Of a DNA stretch of 64,000 nucleotides, positions 9,640 through 20,401 are shown in pieces. A program made the translations under genes and the position numbers. A model generated the notes under the pieces. The model was not told where the DNA came from, ran no database searches, and saw nothing but the letters and a program-made list of their open reading frames with translations. Source of the DNA: Strigops habroptila (Eukaryota > Chordata > Aves > Psittaciformes > Psittacidae); the NCBI RefSeq assembly GCF_004027225.2, contig NC_044298.2:1441793-1505792 (forward strand), written 5' to 3'. How positions within the stretch are numbered: position 1 is the stretch's first letter; the number at the start of each line of letters is the position of its first letter.

Positions 9640-12080
9640 AGCTTGAGTCTCCTCATGTTCCTTACCTTCTGGGATGCCAATCTAAATGGTGTAGGGAAAA
9701 ATGGGATGCTATACAGGGGAAAGGTATCACTGAAGGCATGTAGAAGATTCATGTCTTTCGTGGGGGATTTGGAGGAAGGACGTCCCACTGAAATGTTCAC
9801 CTGGATAGCACTGTTCTTTACATGCCTACCCAAAGTCCTCCATATCCCTTTGTCCTGAACACTAGGCTTGTTGTTTCTGGGAGCAAACCCCTGCACTAAT
9901 TTCCATAGCTCCAAGACAGAGAGGACAAGCTGCCTATTCTTTCCTCCGTCATCCTCTAGCCTTTCAGAAGTGATGTTTTGCTCTGTGGTCTTTGGTCCTG
10001 CTTCATTTAAAAAGAGGGACACCTCTTCTGCTATCCCATACACTGTGAGGATCCCTATACTGCCTTTCTCCAGAGGTAAAGGCCTGTCTTCTCTGAATTA
10101 AAGCCACTGTCATCAAAACTCTCTGTGTCCTTCTATGCAGGAACATGCTCAGGGAATGCACTGTTCACCAACACTCACGAGCCATGCTGAGCTGACAGTA
10201 GAAGCAAGGTGGTCTGAAAAGATCATACCAGGGAGGGAAAGCACCATTAGCTGCATGTGATCAGAGGGAGCAGGGTGCAGCAGGGCACTGGTGTCTTTGA
10301 GCAGACCCTCACCACGGGCATTGAATGTGGGAATATGAAGGTCTGGTAGGAGACCCTACCCATGGATTTTCTGGGGCAGGGATAGGATTGAAAGGATGCT
10401 TAGAAGAAAGGACAGATTTTGCACATATACAATGAATGTAAGCTTGTTCTCTTGAAGGATAAGTCCCTCCCCCTGACTGCGGTAATAGATGGAGTTGGTG
10501 TGCTGTGTCCCAGGTGCAGAGGAGATTTCTTCTTCTTGCACATTAGTGGCCTGAGTGCAGGAACTCCCAGGCCAACGGCCGTGATGAGCCTCACCTGGGG
10601 CCTCTCAGTCCTCCTACTCCCCTTTAACCCAGGGCCTTACTTAAGCTCTGTACTGAGCCCTTCTCCTTTTCTTCAGCTTAGCAGCAGGAGTGTAAGCTTC
10701 CTGCTCTTTAGCACATTTGTGTATGCCTGACTGTGATCCCCTTGATCCAGACCTAAGTTGTGGATGGAATTCCCAGCCTGTGCTTGACTCTGTCTGGTTG
10801 TTGTGGCCCTGGTCAGCAACTGATGAGCTTTATGGCCCAGGTTACCATACCGGGATCTGCTCCTGGTGTGTGGAGTGTCTGTGTTGCCTGATGTCAGTCC
10901 TGCTTCATCACCAGGAGCTTGATGGTTGACCTGGACTGTGGGCTGCACCCGTCCACTGTCTGTGCATTTTCCTTGCTCAGGTACTGTGCAGTGGGGTCAT
11001 TGCTGGTGAGGATTCTGTCCTCCTGTCTTTGTAACAATGCTCATCTCCTGGCTCCCATTCTGGAGGGAGCAGCTTGCACTCACTGAGCCCTGACAACGTT
11101 TCTGGATAGATGGACTTTTGCTGTCCTCATCAGGTAAATCGATGCAAGCTTCTAAGCTCTCCTCATCATCTCACATGAGGAATTTAGTGTAGGCCTCTGT
11201 GATTAGAGAGCTGCCTCTCTTGTGAAGTCCCAACCTAATAGAGAAAGGAGTTTTGCCCACCCTTTGCAATGAAGATCCAGTTGGGGTGTCAGAAGAATGT
11301 GGCTGGTGTCCCAGGCAGAGCTGTCATTCCTTTTGGCAACATTCAGCTCCTCTTCTGCCCCAGGAAATGCGGTGTAGAGCATTGAATCCTTCACTTGGGA
11401 ACACCTCTCTGGGGAGATCCTGACATCAGCTGCTCTCCATCAGTGCTAGCTGTCATGTGCTTCTGAGGAGAGTTACATGTTGCATGGAAATGGTGCTGAG
11501 TGTTTGAAGCTGTGTGTGCTCTCATGGTGATATGTTGAGCAGAAGTTGAGGGATGGACCATGAGGAAGAGGAAATCAGATGCATTTGGCGCCCACAATGT
11601 GCCTTTGTTTTGGGGGGGTACATCCCATTTTAACAGGAGTGTTGAACCAATACTGGGCTGTGGTAGAGCAACGTTGTTGATGAAAGCTGCCTGTGTTTAT
11701 GACTGGGCCATCTAAATGCTGCTGTTATCAGTGAGAGGGAAAATAGCCATGCTTGTATCTCCACAGAGCAATGATCGGTATCACAGAAGCACAGAAAACC
11801 CAACAGCGTACTTAGACAATTGGTACCTGAAACAGCCTGAGCTGGTCAAAAGGGAAAGCTGAGGAATTTGCTGGTCCTTCCATGGCAGATGTCTTGAAAG
11901 TCTGACCTTTAATGGTAAGTATGGAAGCACTGAGGACCCACAGCTTAGAACAAAACCTGAAAACAAGCTCCAGGAGGGTGAGAGGCTAGCATCAGCTGGT
12001 CAGGTAGGCCATCTCCTACTTGCCTTCATCTTCTTCCTTCACTACTGTGTCATATCCCCAAAAATCTTATGGCCTCTAAA
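9640..12080. other. Intergenic spacer between feather genes 3 and 4
   Basis: No gene is supported. The spacer contains the segment 10205-10990, which recurs nearly unchanged at 20402-21188, and a stretch (11255-11450) related to 7430-7700. The remainder (11450-12080) is unique by eye. Confidence 0.65.
10205..10990 (+). repeat. Duplicated spacer segment, copy 1 (partner 20402-21188)
   Basis: About 785 bp match 20402-21188 at a constant offset of about 10,197, with only scattered substitutions (for example GGATAAGTCC versus GGAAAAGTCC). Homology stops sharply after GCTCAGGTACTGTGCA. Reading frames inside it are not supported as genes. Confidence 0.85.
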
Positions 12081-12089
12081 GTTGAAAGG

Positions 12090-12333
12090 AGGCCGTGTGA
12101 CTGAATGAGCACATAATGAAGAGGGAAATGAAAAGGCAGAGTTGCAGGGAACATAAACATCGTCCCCATTTCTATAATTGTGATGCTTTGCATGGAAGAC
12201 GAGCTTCTTGGTAAACACATTCCATACTCAAAGGGTGCCTCTGGGCCTGGGGCAGTCTGGACCAGTATAAAAGCCAGTCGAACTGCAGGCTCCCTCATCC
12301 ACTTCTCTTGCCTTCTCCTCCTTGGTGAACAAG
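12090..12333 (+). promoter_or_regulatory. Promoter and non-coding exon 1, feather gene 4
   Basis: CTTTGCATGGAAGAC leads into GTAAACA at 12211-12217, then the GGCCTGGGGCAGTCTGGACC box and TATAAAA at 12266-12272. Exon 1 (about 12297-12333) ends GAACAAG with donor GTGAGG. The intron is 12334-12627 (294 bp). From about 12177 the sequence is almost identical to the promoters of genes 5 and 6; upstream of that it diverges. Confidence 0.85.
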
Positions 12334-12648
12334 GTGAGGTACAACCGCCTTTTCCCACTCTTTTTCTCCTGTTCTCCTCTGTCTTCCAGATTTACTCAGC
12401 TCCTTTCTCTTTGCTTGTGTTCCTGAGTCTTGGGTCCTTGCAACCACAATGGGAGGTGGGGGACAACTTTTTTCAGGGAATGTTTCAGGATGGGGTGTCT
12501 TTGATCTCTCTTCCTCCCTATTGAGGCTGTCCCTGCTCCCCAGCCTGTGCCTTTGCTCTGAGCGAGCAGGCTGTCAGGCTGCCCCTCACACGCTGCCTGT
12601 GCTTTGGCTGCCCTCTCTCTCTCGCAGGTCCACCTCCACCCCAAAGCC

Positions 12649-12945
12649 ATGTCCTGCTACGACCTGTGCCGTCCCTGTGGGCCAACCCCACTGGCCAACA
12701 GCTGCAACGAGCCCTGTGTCAGGCAATGCCAGGACTCCCGCGTGGTGATCCAGCCCTCTCCCGTGGTGGTGACCCTGCCCGGACCCATCCTCAGCTCCTT
12801 CCCCCAGAACACCGCCGTGGGATCCTCCACCTCCGCTGCCGTTGGCAGCATCCTGAGTGAGGAGGGAGTGCCCATCAACTCCGGGGGCTTCAGCCTCTCT
12901 GGCCTTGGTGGCCGCTACTGCGGCAGAAGGAGCCAGCCCTGGTAA
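12649..12945 (+). CDS. Feather beta-keratin 4 (98 aa, C-terminal Trp)
   Basis: The encoded protein is identical to those of genes 5 and 6, with Glu21, a feather core and the terminus RRSQPW. An upstream in-frame ATG at 12604 lies in the intron, before the acceptor CTCTCTCTCTCGCAG (exon 2 from 12628), so 12649 is the start. This is the first copy in the 3.04-kb tandem duplication. Its acceptor carries the longest CT run of the three copies. Confidence 0.96.
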   Translation: MSCYDLCRPCGPTPLANSCNEPCVRQCQDSRVVIQPSPVVVTLPGPILSSFPQNTAVGSSTSAAVGSILSEEGVPINSGGFSLSGLGGRYCGRRSQPW

Positions 12946-13365
12946 AGCCGCGATGGATGTCCAGTGAGTGCATCGACCAGGAAGACCAAAGCCAGGTGCC
13001 GGACTGAGGACATTGCTGCTGGCCAGGCTTCCCAGATCGGTTGAGCATCGTCGTTCCCTCCTGCAAAGGGGGGTGGGAAGCAAGGTGCCGGCCTGTGCTG
13101 TCTGGAAACGTGTCCAGCTGATGTCTTCCCCTTCTCCTGCTTTCCTCTCCGCATCATGAGTCCCTGTTGTCTCCTGCTGTCCTGTGCCACGGGTTCATCC
13201 TGAAGCAAGCGGAGAGGGTCTCTCATCACCACTCTCTCCCAGTGTGTGTTGGAGGAAGATGTGTGTACCATTGCTGTGGAAAGGTGCCTGACTGTCAGGT
13301 GCCCTTGTAGCAGCCTGGACATTGTCTCTTCCAGGATTCACTGCTTTGTTTCTCTCTTTAGACTC

Positions 13366-13371
13366 ATTAAA
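13366..13371 (+). terminator. Poly(A) signal ATTAAA, feather gene 4
   Basis: ATTAAAGTTTATGCTGCATT lies about 420 bp after the stop, in the same context as in its paralogues. Confidence 0.85.
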
Positions 13372-14154
13372 GTTTATGCTGCATTGTAGCTTGAGTCTCC
13401 TTGTGTTCCCTCCCTCCTGGGATGCCCAGTCAAACCGTGCGGAGTGTAATGGGATGCCCGGGCAATCAGTCCAAGGGTAAATGGGATGCCTTGGAGGGAG
13501 AAAGAGTGGGTGGATAAGGGTCAGGGGTAGACCAGCTTTGTACCTGGGCAAGCTGACTACACTCAAGGGCTATGGGCATTGAAAGAGACATGGGGCGTGT
13601 TGTCTTTTCTGAACGTACAGAGGCTGGCACGGGGCTCTGTCGGGGGACATGTGAACCGCAAGCGAGTTTGGGTACTGGATTCCGCTGGAGTAGGCATGAT
13701 GACAATGACCTGCTGGAAGACGTTTCTATGCAGGCTAAGAGCCACCCGCCCAACACTCTGACTGTATGTTAACACTCACAAGATGCCCTTGCCCTTGCCC
13801 CCTCCAAGCCATTTGTGTAAATCCTGGTAGCGGAGAGAGTGCCAACGGAGTTGAAGGGAAGCTGTTGGCCAGGGCAGCTGTGTCAATTGAGATGTGACCT
13901 CTCTTCTGGATTTTTCCACATTTGGGAAGGGTTTTCTCAAGGGCATGTAAAAGTTGTAGGAGAGGGCTCTGTGCACGCCGGACTCATCTAAAAGAGATTG
14001 CAGTGTTGTTACCTGCTGGAAAGCCTGTGGAGGGGGAGCGGGGAGCAGGAAAAGCATCTTTGCCCCACCTCGAGCAGTCTTGTGGTCAAAAGCATTGCCG
14101 TGTCCTTCTGTGTGTTACTGTGTCTGAAGGGAAGGCACGCTGCGGCAGATGTGC

Positions 14155-14275
14155 TGTGAGTCATAGAACGGTTTGGTTTCCAGGGGATATTAGAGATCAT
14201 GTAGTTTGACCCTCCTGCTAAAAGCTGGGACAACTTCCACTAAATCCTCCAGAAATCGCACTCAGGTGCTGCGCA
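14155..14275 (-). mobile_element. Short CR1-like fragment (duplicated at about 17205-17325)
   Basis: TCATAGAACGGTTTGG, GATATTAGAGATCATGTAG and TTGACCCTCCTGCTAAAAG resemble the reverse complement of a diverged CR1 3' end. The same fragment sits at the same place in unit 2, so the insertion predates the tandem duplication. Confidence 0.6.
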
Positions 14276-15119
14276 GGATGTGACTGGAGAGGTATGAAAC
14301 AGCAATGCTTTTGTCCTTTTGACTATGCCCCAGGCTGGGAAGACTGAGGGAGTGGTACCCCACCATCTCAATTCTCAGTCCCTCCATCACATGCAAGGAA
14401 AACTTTGTGTTGCTGCTTCAGGTAGAGCAGGAGGTGCCTGTTGTGTCGTGCTCCTCTGATTGTCCTTTCAATCATTCCCGGACCCTGCTGACAGCTGAGC
14501 AGGGTTGTGTCCCCTGTGGAAATCCTGCCAAGTACTTGGTCATGCCTGGTGTGCATCCATCTGCGTGGCTAATCAGAAGTGGTGGCAAAGACATGGGCAG
14601 GAAAAAGGACATCTATTGATTGGCCAGGTCAGGCATTGGTCCCCCGGGTGTGTCCAGCTTTGCCCATGGTCTCCAGCAAAGAGTGTTGGGAGGGCAATAG
14701 CCTTGGATCTTAAGCACTGGTACTCTGCTGTTAAAGGTGGGTGGCGATGAGGGAGAGAAGGAAGATGGCAAAAGAGGCAGAACAACTTCTGCTGAGTTCA
14801 AAGCTCGGTCTCAGAGAGAGTGTCTAAACCCCAGAGCAGAGGTGCCCTGCCTAGAAAGGCGATGCCTAACGCAGAGAGCGTGAGCATAGCACAAGAGCGA
14901 GCGGCTGATGGAGCCGACCCTTGTGTGTGGATGTCCAGGCTGAAGGCTCAAGGTTATGAGGAGACTGGCCGCATGCATCAGGAAACACTTTAAAGGGAGG
15001 CCCCGCAGGGCAAGCGTCTGGCTTCACCTGGTGAGGTAGGAGACTGCTCATCACTGGCTGCATCATCTGCCTGTGCTGACGTGTCATTTCCCCTGGAAAA
15101 GTTAGGGCTCTAATAGTGT

Positions 15120-15375
15120 CAGTTGAAAGGAGCCTGTGTAGCTGAATGGACAAGTCATGAACAGGGAAATGAAAAGGAAGTGTTGCAGGGAACATTAAGA
15201 ACAGTTCCTATTTCTTTAATTGTGATGCTTTGCATGGAAGACGAGCTTCTTGGTAAACACATTCCATACTCAAAGGGTGCCTCTGGGCCTGGGGCAGTCT
15301 GGACCAGTATAAAAGCCAGTCGAACTGCAGGCTCCCTCATCCACTTCTCTTGCCTTCTCCTCCTTGGTGAACAAG
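15120..15375 (+). promoter_or_regulatory. Promoter and non-coding exon 1, feather gene 5
   Basis: CTTTGCAT is followed by GTAAACA at 15253-15259 and TATAAAA at 15308-15314. Exon 1 (about 15339-15375) ends GAACAAG. The intron is 15376-15667 (292 bp). The upstream part (TGAACAGGGAAATGAAAAGG) matches gene 6 and gene 1 better than gene 4, which locates the duplication junction. Confidence 0.85.
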
Positions 15376-15688
15376 GTGAGGTACAACCGCCTTTTCCCAC
15401 TCTTTTTCTCCTGTTCTCCTCTGTCTTCCAGATTTACTCAGCTCCTTTCTCTTTGCTTGTGTTCCTGAGTCTTGGGTCCTTGCAACCACAATGGGAGGTG
15501 GGGGACAACTTTTTTCAGGGAATGTTTCAGGATGGGGTGTCTTTGATCTCTCTTCCTCCCTATTGAGGCTGTCCCTGCTCCCCAGCCTGTGCCTTTGCTC
15601 TGAGCGAGCAGGCTGTCAGGCTGCCCCTCACACGCTGCCTGTGCTTTGGCTGCCCTCTCTCTCGCAGGTCCACCTCCACCCCAAAGCC

Positions 15689-15985
15689 ATGTCCTGCTAC
15701 GACCTGTGCCGTCCCTGTGGGCCAACCCCACTGGCCAACAGCTGCAACGAGCCCTGTGTCAGGCAATGCCAGGACTCCCGCGTGGTGATCCAGCCCTCTC
15801 CCGTGGTGGTGACCCTGCCCGGACCCATCCTCAGCTCCTTCCCCCAGAACACCGCCGTGGGATCCTCCACCTCCGCTGCCGTTGGCAGCATCCTGAGTGA
15901 GGAGGGAGTGCCCATCAACTCCGGGGGCTTCAGCCTCTCTGGCCTTGGTGGCCGCTACTGCGGCAGAAGGAGCCAGCCCTGGTAA
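15689..15985 (+). CDS. Feather beta-keratin 5 (98 aa, C-terminal Trp)
   Basis: Same protein as gene 4. The reading frame is open far upstream through the intron (ATG at 15491), but the acceptor CTCTCTCTCGCAG before 15668 and the 21-bp exon 2 leader fix the start at 15689. The acceptor shares the unusual TCGCAG ending with gene 4 but has a shorter CT run. Promoter and poly(A) signal are intact. Confidence 0.96.
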   Translation: MSCYDLCRPCGPTPLANSCNEPCVRQCQDSRVVIQPSPVVVTLPGPILSSFPQNTAVGSSTSAAVGSILSEEGVPINSGGFSLSGLGGRYCGRRSQPW

Positions 15986-16405
15986 AGCCGCGATGGATGT
16001 CCAGTGAGTGCATCGACCAGGAAGACCAAAGCCAGGTGCCGGACTGAGGACATTGCTGCTGGCCAGGCTTCCCAGATCGGTTGAGCATCGTCGTTCCCTC
16101 CTGCAAAGGGGGGTGGGAAGCAAGGTGCCGGCCTGTGCTGTCTGGAAACGTGTCCAGCTGATGTCTTCCCCTTCTCCTGCTTTCCTCTCCGCATCATGAG
16201 TCCCTGTTGTCTCCTGCTGTCCTGTGCCACGGGTTCATCCTGAAGCAAGCGGAGAGGGTCTCTCATCACCACTCTCTCCCAGTGTGTGTTGGAGGAAGAT
16301 GTGTGTACCATTGCTGTGGAAAGGTGCCTGACTGTCAGGTGCCCTTGTAGCAGCCTGGACATTGTCTCTTCCAGGATTCACTGCTTTGTTTCTCTCTTTA
16401 GACTC

Positions 16406-16411
16406 ATTAAA
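16406..16411 (+). terminator. Poly(A) signal ATTAAA, feather gene 5
   Basis: Same context as in gene 4 (TAGACTCATTAAAGTTTATG). Confidence 0.85.
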
Positions 16412-18164
16412 GTTTATGCTGCATTGTAGCTTGAGTCTCCTTGTGTTCCTTCCCTCCTGGGATGCCCAGTCAAACCGTGCGGAGTGTAATGGGATGCCCG
16501 GGCAATCTGTCCAAGGGTAAATGGGATGCCTTGGAGGGAGAAAGAGTGGGTGGATAAGGGTCAGGGGTAGACCAGCTTTGTACCTGGGCAAGCTGACTAC
16601 ACTCAAGGGCTATGGGCATTGAAAGAGACATGGGGCGTGTTGTCTTTTCTGAACGTACAGAGGCTGGCACGGGGCTCTGTCGGGGGACATGTGAACCGCA
16701 AGCGAGTTTGGGTACTGGATTCCGCTGGAGTAGGCATGATGACAATGACCTGCTGGAAGACGTTTCTATGCAGGCTAAGAGCCACCCGCCCAACACTCTG
16801 ACTGTATGTTAACACTCACAAGATGCCCTTGCCCTTGCCCCCGCCCCCTCCAAGCCATTTGTGTAAATCCTGGTAGTGGAGAGAGTGCCAACGGAGTTGA
16901 AGGGAAGCTGTTGGCCAGGGCAACTGTGTCAATTGAGATGTGACCTCTCTTCTGGATTTTTCCACATTTGGGAAGGGTTTTCTCAAGGGCATGTAAAAGT
17001 TGTAGGAGAGGGCTCTGTGCACGCCGGACTCATCTAAAAGAGATTGCAGTGTTGTTACCTGCTGGAAAGCCTGTGGAGGGGGAGCGGGGAGCAGGAAAAG
17101 CATCTTTGCCCCACCTCGAGCAGTCTTGTGGTCAAAAGCATTGCCGTGTCCTTCTGTGTGTTACTGTGTCTGAAGGGAAGGCACGCTGCGGCAGATGTGC
17201 TGTGAGTCATAGAACGGTTTGGTTTCCAAGGGATATTAGAGATCATGTAGTTTGACCCTCCTGCTAAAAGCTGGGACAACTTCCACTAAATCCTCCAGAA
17301 ATCGCACTCAGGTGCTGCGCAGGATGTGACTGGAGAGGTATGAAACAGCAATGCTTTTGTCCTTTTGACCATGCCCCAGGCTGGGAAGACTGAGGGAGTG
17401 GTACCCCACCATCTCAATTCTCAGTCCCTCCATCACATGCAAGGAAAACTTTGTGTTGCTGCTTCAGGTAGAGCAGGAGGTGCCTGTTGTGTCGAGCTCC
17501 TCTGATTGTCCTTTCAATCATTCCCGGACTCTGCTGACAGCTGAGCAGGGTTGTGTCCCCTGTGGAAATCCTGCCAAGTACTTGGTCATGCCTGGTGTGC
17601 ATCCATCTGCGTGGCTAATCAGAAGTGGTGGCAAAGACATGGGCAGGAAAAAGGACATCTATTGATTGGCCAGGTCAGGCATTGGTCCCCCGGGTGTGTC
17701 CAGCTTTGCCCATGGTCTCCAGCAAAGAGTGTTGGGAGGGCAATAGCCTTGGATCTTAAGCACTGGTACTCTGCTGTTAAAGGTGGGTGGCGATGAGGGA
17801 GAGAAGGAAGATGGCAAAAGAGGCAGAACAACTTCTGCTGAGTTCAAAGCTCGGTCTCAGAGAGAGTGTCTAAACCCCAGAGCAGAGGTGCCCTGCCTAG
17901 AAAGGCGATGCCTAACGCAGAGAGCGTGAGCATAGCACAAGAGCGAGCGGCTGATGGAGCCGACCCTTGTGTGTGGATGTCCAGGCTGAAGGCTCAAGGT
18001 TATGAAGAGACTGGCCGCATGCATCAGGAAACACTTTAAAGGGAGGCCCCGCAGGGCAAGCGTCTGGCTTCACCTGGTGAGGTAGGAGACTGCTCATCAC
18101 TGGCTGCATCATCTGCCTGTGCTGACGTGTCATTTCCCCTGGAAAAGTTAGGGCTCTAATAGTG

Positions 18165-18421
18165 TCAGTTGAAAGGAGCCTGTGTAGCTGAATGGACAAG
18201 TCATGAACAGGGAAATGTAAAGGAAGTGTTGCAGGGAACATTAAGAACAGTTCCTATTTCTTTAATTGTGATGCTTTGCATGGAAGACGAGCTTCTTGGT
18301 AAACACATTCCATACTCAAAGGGTGCCTCTGGGCCTGGGGCAGTCTGGACCAGTATAAAAGCCAGTCGAACTGCAGGCTCCCTCATCCACTTCTCTTGCC
18401 TTCTCCTCCTTGGTGAACAAG
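18165..18421 (+). promoter_or_regulatory. Promoter and non-coding exon 1, feather gene 6
   Basis: GTAAACA at 18299-18305 and TATAAAA at 18354-18360 precede exon 1 (about 18385-18421, ending GAACAAG). The intron is 18422-18711 (290 bp). Nearly identical to gene 5. Confidence 0.85.
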
Positions 18422-18732
18422 GTGAGGTACAACCGCCTTTTCCCACTCTTTTTCTCCTGTTCTCCTCTGTCTTCCAGATTTACTCAGCTCCTTTCTCTTT
18501 GCTTGTGTTCCTGAGTCTTGGGTCCTTGCAACCACAATGGGAGGTGGGGGACAACTTTTTTCAGGGAATGTTTCAGGATGGGATGTCTTTGATCTCTCTT
18601 CCTCCCTATTGAGGCTGTCCCTGCTCCCCAGCCTGTGCCTTTGCTCTGAGCGAGCAGGCTGTCAGGCTGCCCCTCACACGCTGCCTGTGCTTTGGCTGCC
18701 CTCTCTCCCAGGTCCACCTCCACCCCAAAGCC

Positions 18733-19029
18733 ATGTCCTGCTACGACCTGTGCCGTCCCTGTGGGCCAACCCCACTGGCCAACAGCTGCAACGAGCCCTG
18801 TGTCAGGCAATGCCAGGACTCCCGCGTGGTGATCCAGCCCTCTCCCGTGGTGGTGACCCTGCCCGGACCCATCCTCAGCTCCTTCCCCCAGAACACCGCC
18901 GTGGGATCCTCCACCTCCGCTGCCGTTGGCAGCATCCTGAGTGAGGAGGGAGTGCCCATCAACTCCGGGGGCTTCAGCCTCTCTGGCCTTGGTGGCCGCT
19001 ACTGCGGCAGAAGGAGCCAGCCCTGGTAA
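18733..19029 (+). CDS. Feather beta-keratin 6 (98 aa, C-terminal Trp)
   Basis: The encoded protein is identical to genes 4 and 5, again ending RRSQPW. Its acceptor reads CTCTCTCCCAG like genes 1-3 and 7, unlike the TCGCAG of genes 4 and 5. So it either keeps the older form or was converted. The 3' UTR is collinear with genes 3-5, with a 3-bp insertion (GGTCCTCCTCATC) near 19300. Downstream of the gene the spacer switches to the type found after genes 1 and 3. Confidence 0.96.
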   Translation: MSCYDLCRPCGPTPLANSCNEPCVRQCQDSRVVIQPSPVVVTLPGPILSSFPQNTAVGSSTSAAVGSILSEEGVPINSGGFSLSGLGGRYCGRRSQPW

Positions 19030-19451
19030 AGCCGCGATGGATGTCCAGTGAGTGCATCGACCAGGAAGACCAAAGCCAGGTGCCGGACTGAGGACATTGC
19101 TGCTGGCCAGGCTTCCCAGATCGGTTGAGCATCGTCGTTCCCTCCTGCAAAGGGGGGTGGGAAGCAAGGTGCCGGCCTGTGCTGTCTGGAAACGTGTCCA
19201 GCTGATGTCTTCCCCTTCTCCTGCTTTCCTCTCCGCATCATGAGTCCCTGTTGTCTCCTGCTGTCCTGTGCCACGGGTTCATCCTGAAGCAAGCGGAGAG
19301 GGTCCTCCTCATCACCACTCTCTCCCAGTGTGTGTTGGAGGAAGATGTGTGTACCATTGCTGTGGAAAGGTGCCTGACTGTCAGGTGCCCTTGTAGCAGC
19401 CTGGACATTGTCTCTTCCAGGATTCACTGCTTTGTTTCTCTCTTTAGACTC

Positions 19452-19457
19452 ATTAAA
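19452..19457 (+). terminator. Poly(A) signal ATTAAA, feather gene 6
   Basis: ATTAAAGTTTATGCTGCATT lies about 420 bp after the stop. Confidence 0.85.
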
Positions 19458-19499
19458 GTTTATGCTGCATTGTAGCTTGAGTCTCCTCGTGTTCCTTCC

Positions 19500-20401
19500 C
19501 TCCTTGTATGCCCAGGGAAGTTTTCCAGGCAAAAATGGGATGCTATACAGGGGAAAGGTGTGAGTGAAGGGGTGTCGTATTTTACATCTTTCTTGGGAGA
19601 TTGGGATGCTGTGTTCAGCTGAAATTGTCACTTGGATGGCATAATTCATTGCATGTGATACCACCTTTTCAAAGTCACGCACATCTCTTTGTCCTGAACA
19701 AAAGACTTGTGTCTCTCATCAAACCCCTTCAATTCTTTCCATGGCCAGTAGATGTGTGTGGCATGTTCAGATGTCAAAGAAACAGTAACCCACCACTTCT
19801 GGCCCCAGACCATCTCTACATGCTCCTCAGGCCCCTTTCTGAAGTATATAGCTGTTAGGCCTGTAGAGTCACTGCTTGGGAGTGTACATGACTTGTTGCC
19901 CATGAAGCTGTAGTGGAGTCCCTCTCTGTCTCTTGTACACCAGAAGATGAAATGAAGAAATCCTTCAGGGTGCAGCCATTGTGTCTTTTTCCAATTCTGC
20001 CCTGAACTGCAAGTCCACTGAGATCAGGGAGGGAAATCTTGCCCATGCATGGAGTTGGCATGTAGGTGGTGTGGCCTACTCCACTGAGATATAGCAGTTG
20101 CTCCTGGAACTGGTGATCTAGGAGATGACAAGTTGCCCGTCCCTTCCTGCTTCATCCTCTAGTCTTGCACAGTTGATGCTTCATCCTTTGGCCCCCCGTC
20201 CTGCTTCAGGCAGTTATGGGCACATCTTGTGCTGTGCCATATGTGATGGGAACACCTACAGCGCCTTTCCCCATAACTAAAGCCCTATCTTCTCTGAATG
20301 AAAGCTGCTGTCAGCAGCCCTGCTGTTCCCTCTTGTGCAGGAAGGCCCTCGGGGGATGCACTGTCCACCAAAACTCATGAGCTCTGTGCTGACAGCAGAA
20401 A
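19500..20401. other. Intergenic spacer after feather gene 6
   Basis: No gene is supported. It is related to 9690-10205 and 3310-4150 (shared AAAATGGGATGCTATACAGG and GAGAGGACAAGCTGCC-like stretches). Confidence 0.6.

Larger units (their letters stand above)
12177..15216 (+). repeat. Tandem segmental duplication, unit 1 (3.04 kb)
   Basis: The unit runs from the proximal promoter of gene 4 to the same point in gene 5. ATG-to-ATG distances are 3040 bp (genes 4 to 5) and 3044 bp (genes 5 to 6). Unit 2 is 15217-18262, and a partial third copy covers 18263 to about 19500. Differences seen by eye are few: single substitutions, a CT-repeat change at the acceptor, and a 6-bp CCCGCC-type insertion near 16840. 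Confidence 0.92.
15217..18262 (+). repeat. Tandem segmental duplication, unit 2
   Basis: Second copy of the 3.04-kb unit, holding gene 5 and its whole downstream spacer. It continues into the partial third copy with gene 6, where similarity ends in the 3' flank near 19500. Confidence 0.9.

Noticed and set aside
12604-12648. Upstream in-frame ATGs that would lengthen several keratins (also at 15491, 38662, 44931, 52357, 59093 and 63846)
   Set aside because: They lie before the exon 2 splice acceptor or, in the claw-type genes, run across it. The family start MSCY follows a 16-22-nt exon 2 leader in every gene.
18484-19167. Long open frame on the minus strand across feather gene 6 (227 codons), with relatives antisense to the other feather genes
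   Set aside because: It is the complement of a GC-rich, highly conserved coding exon. Its conservation follows from the sense gene, and it has no promoter, splice or family support of its own.
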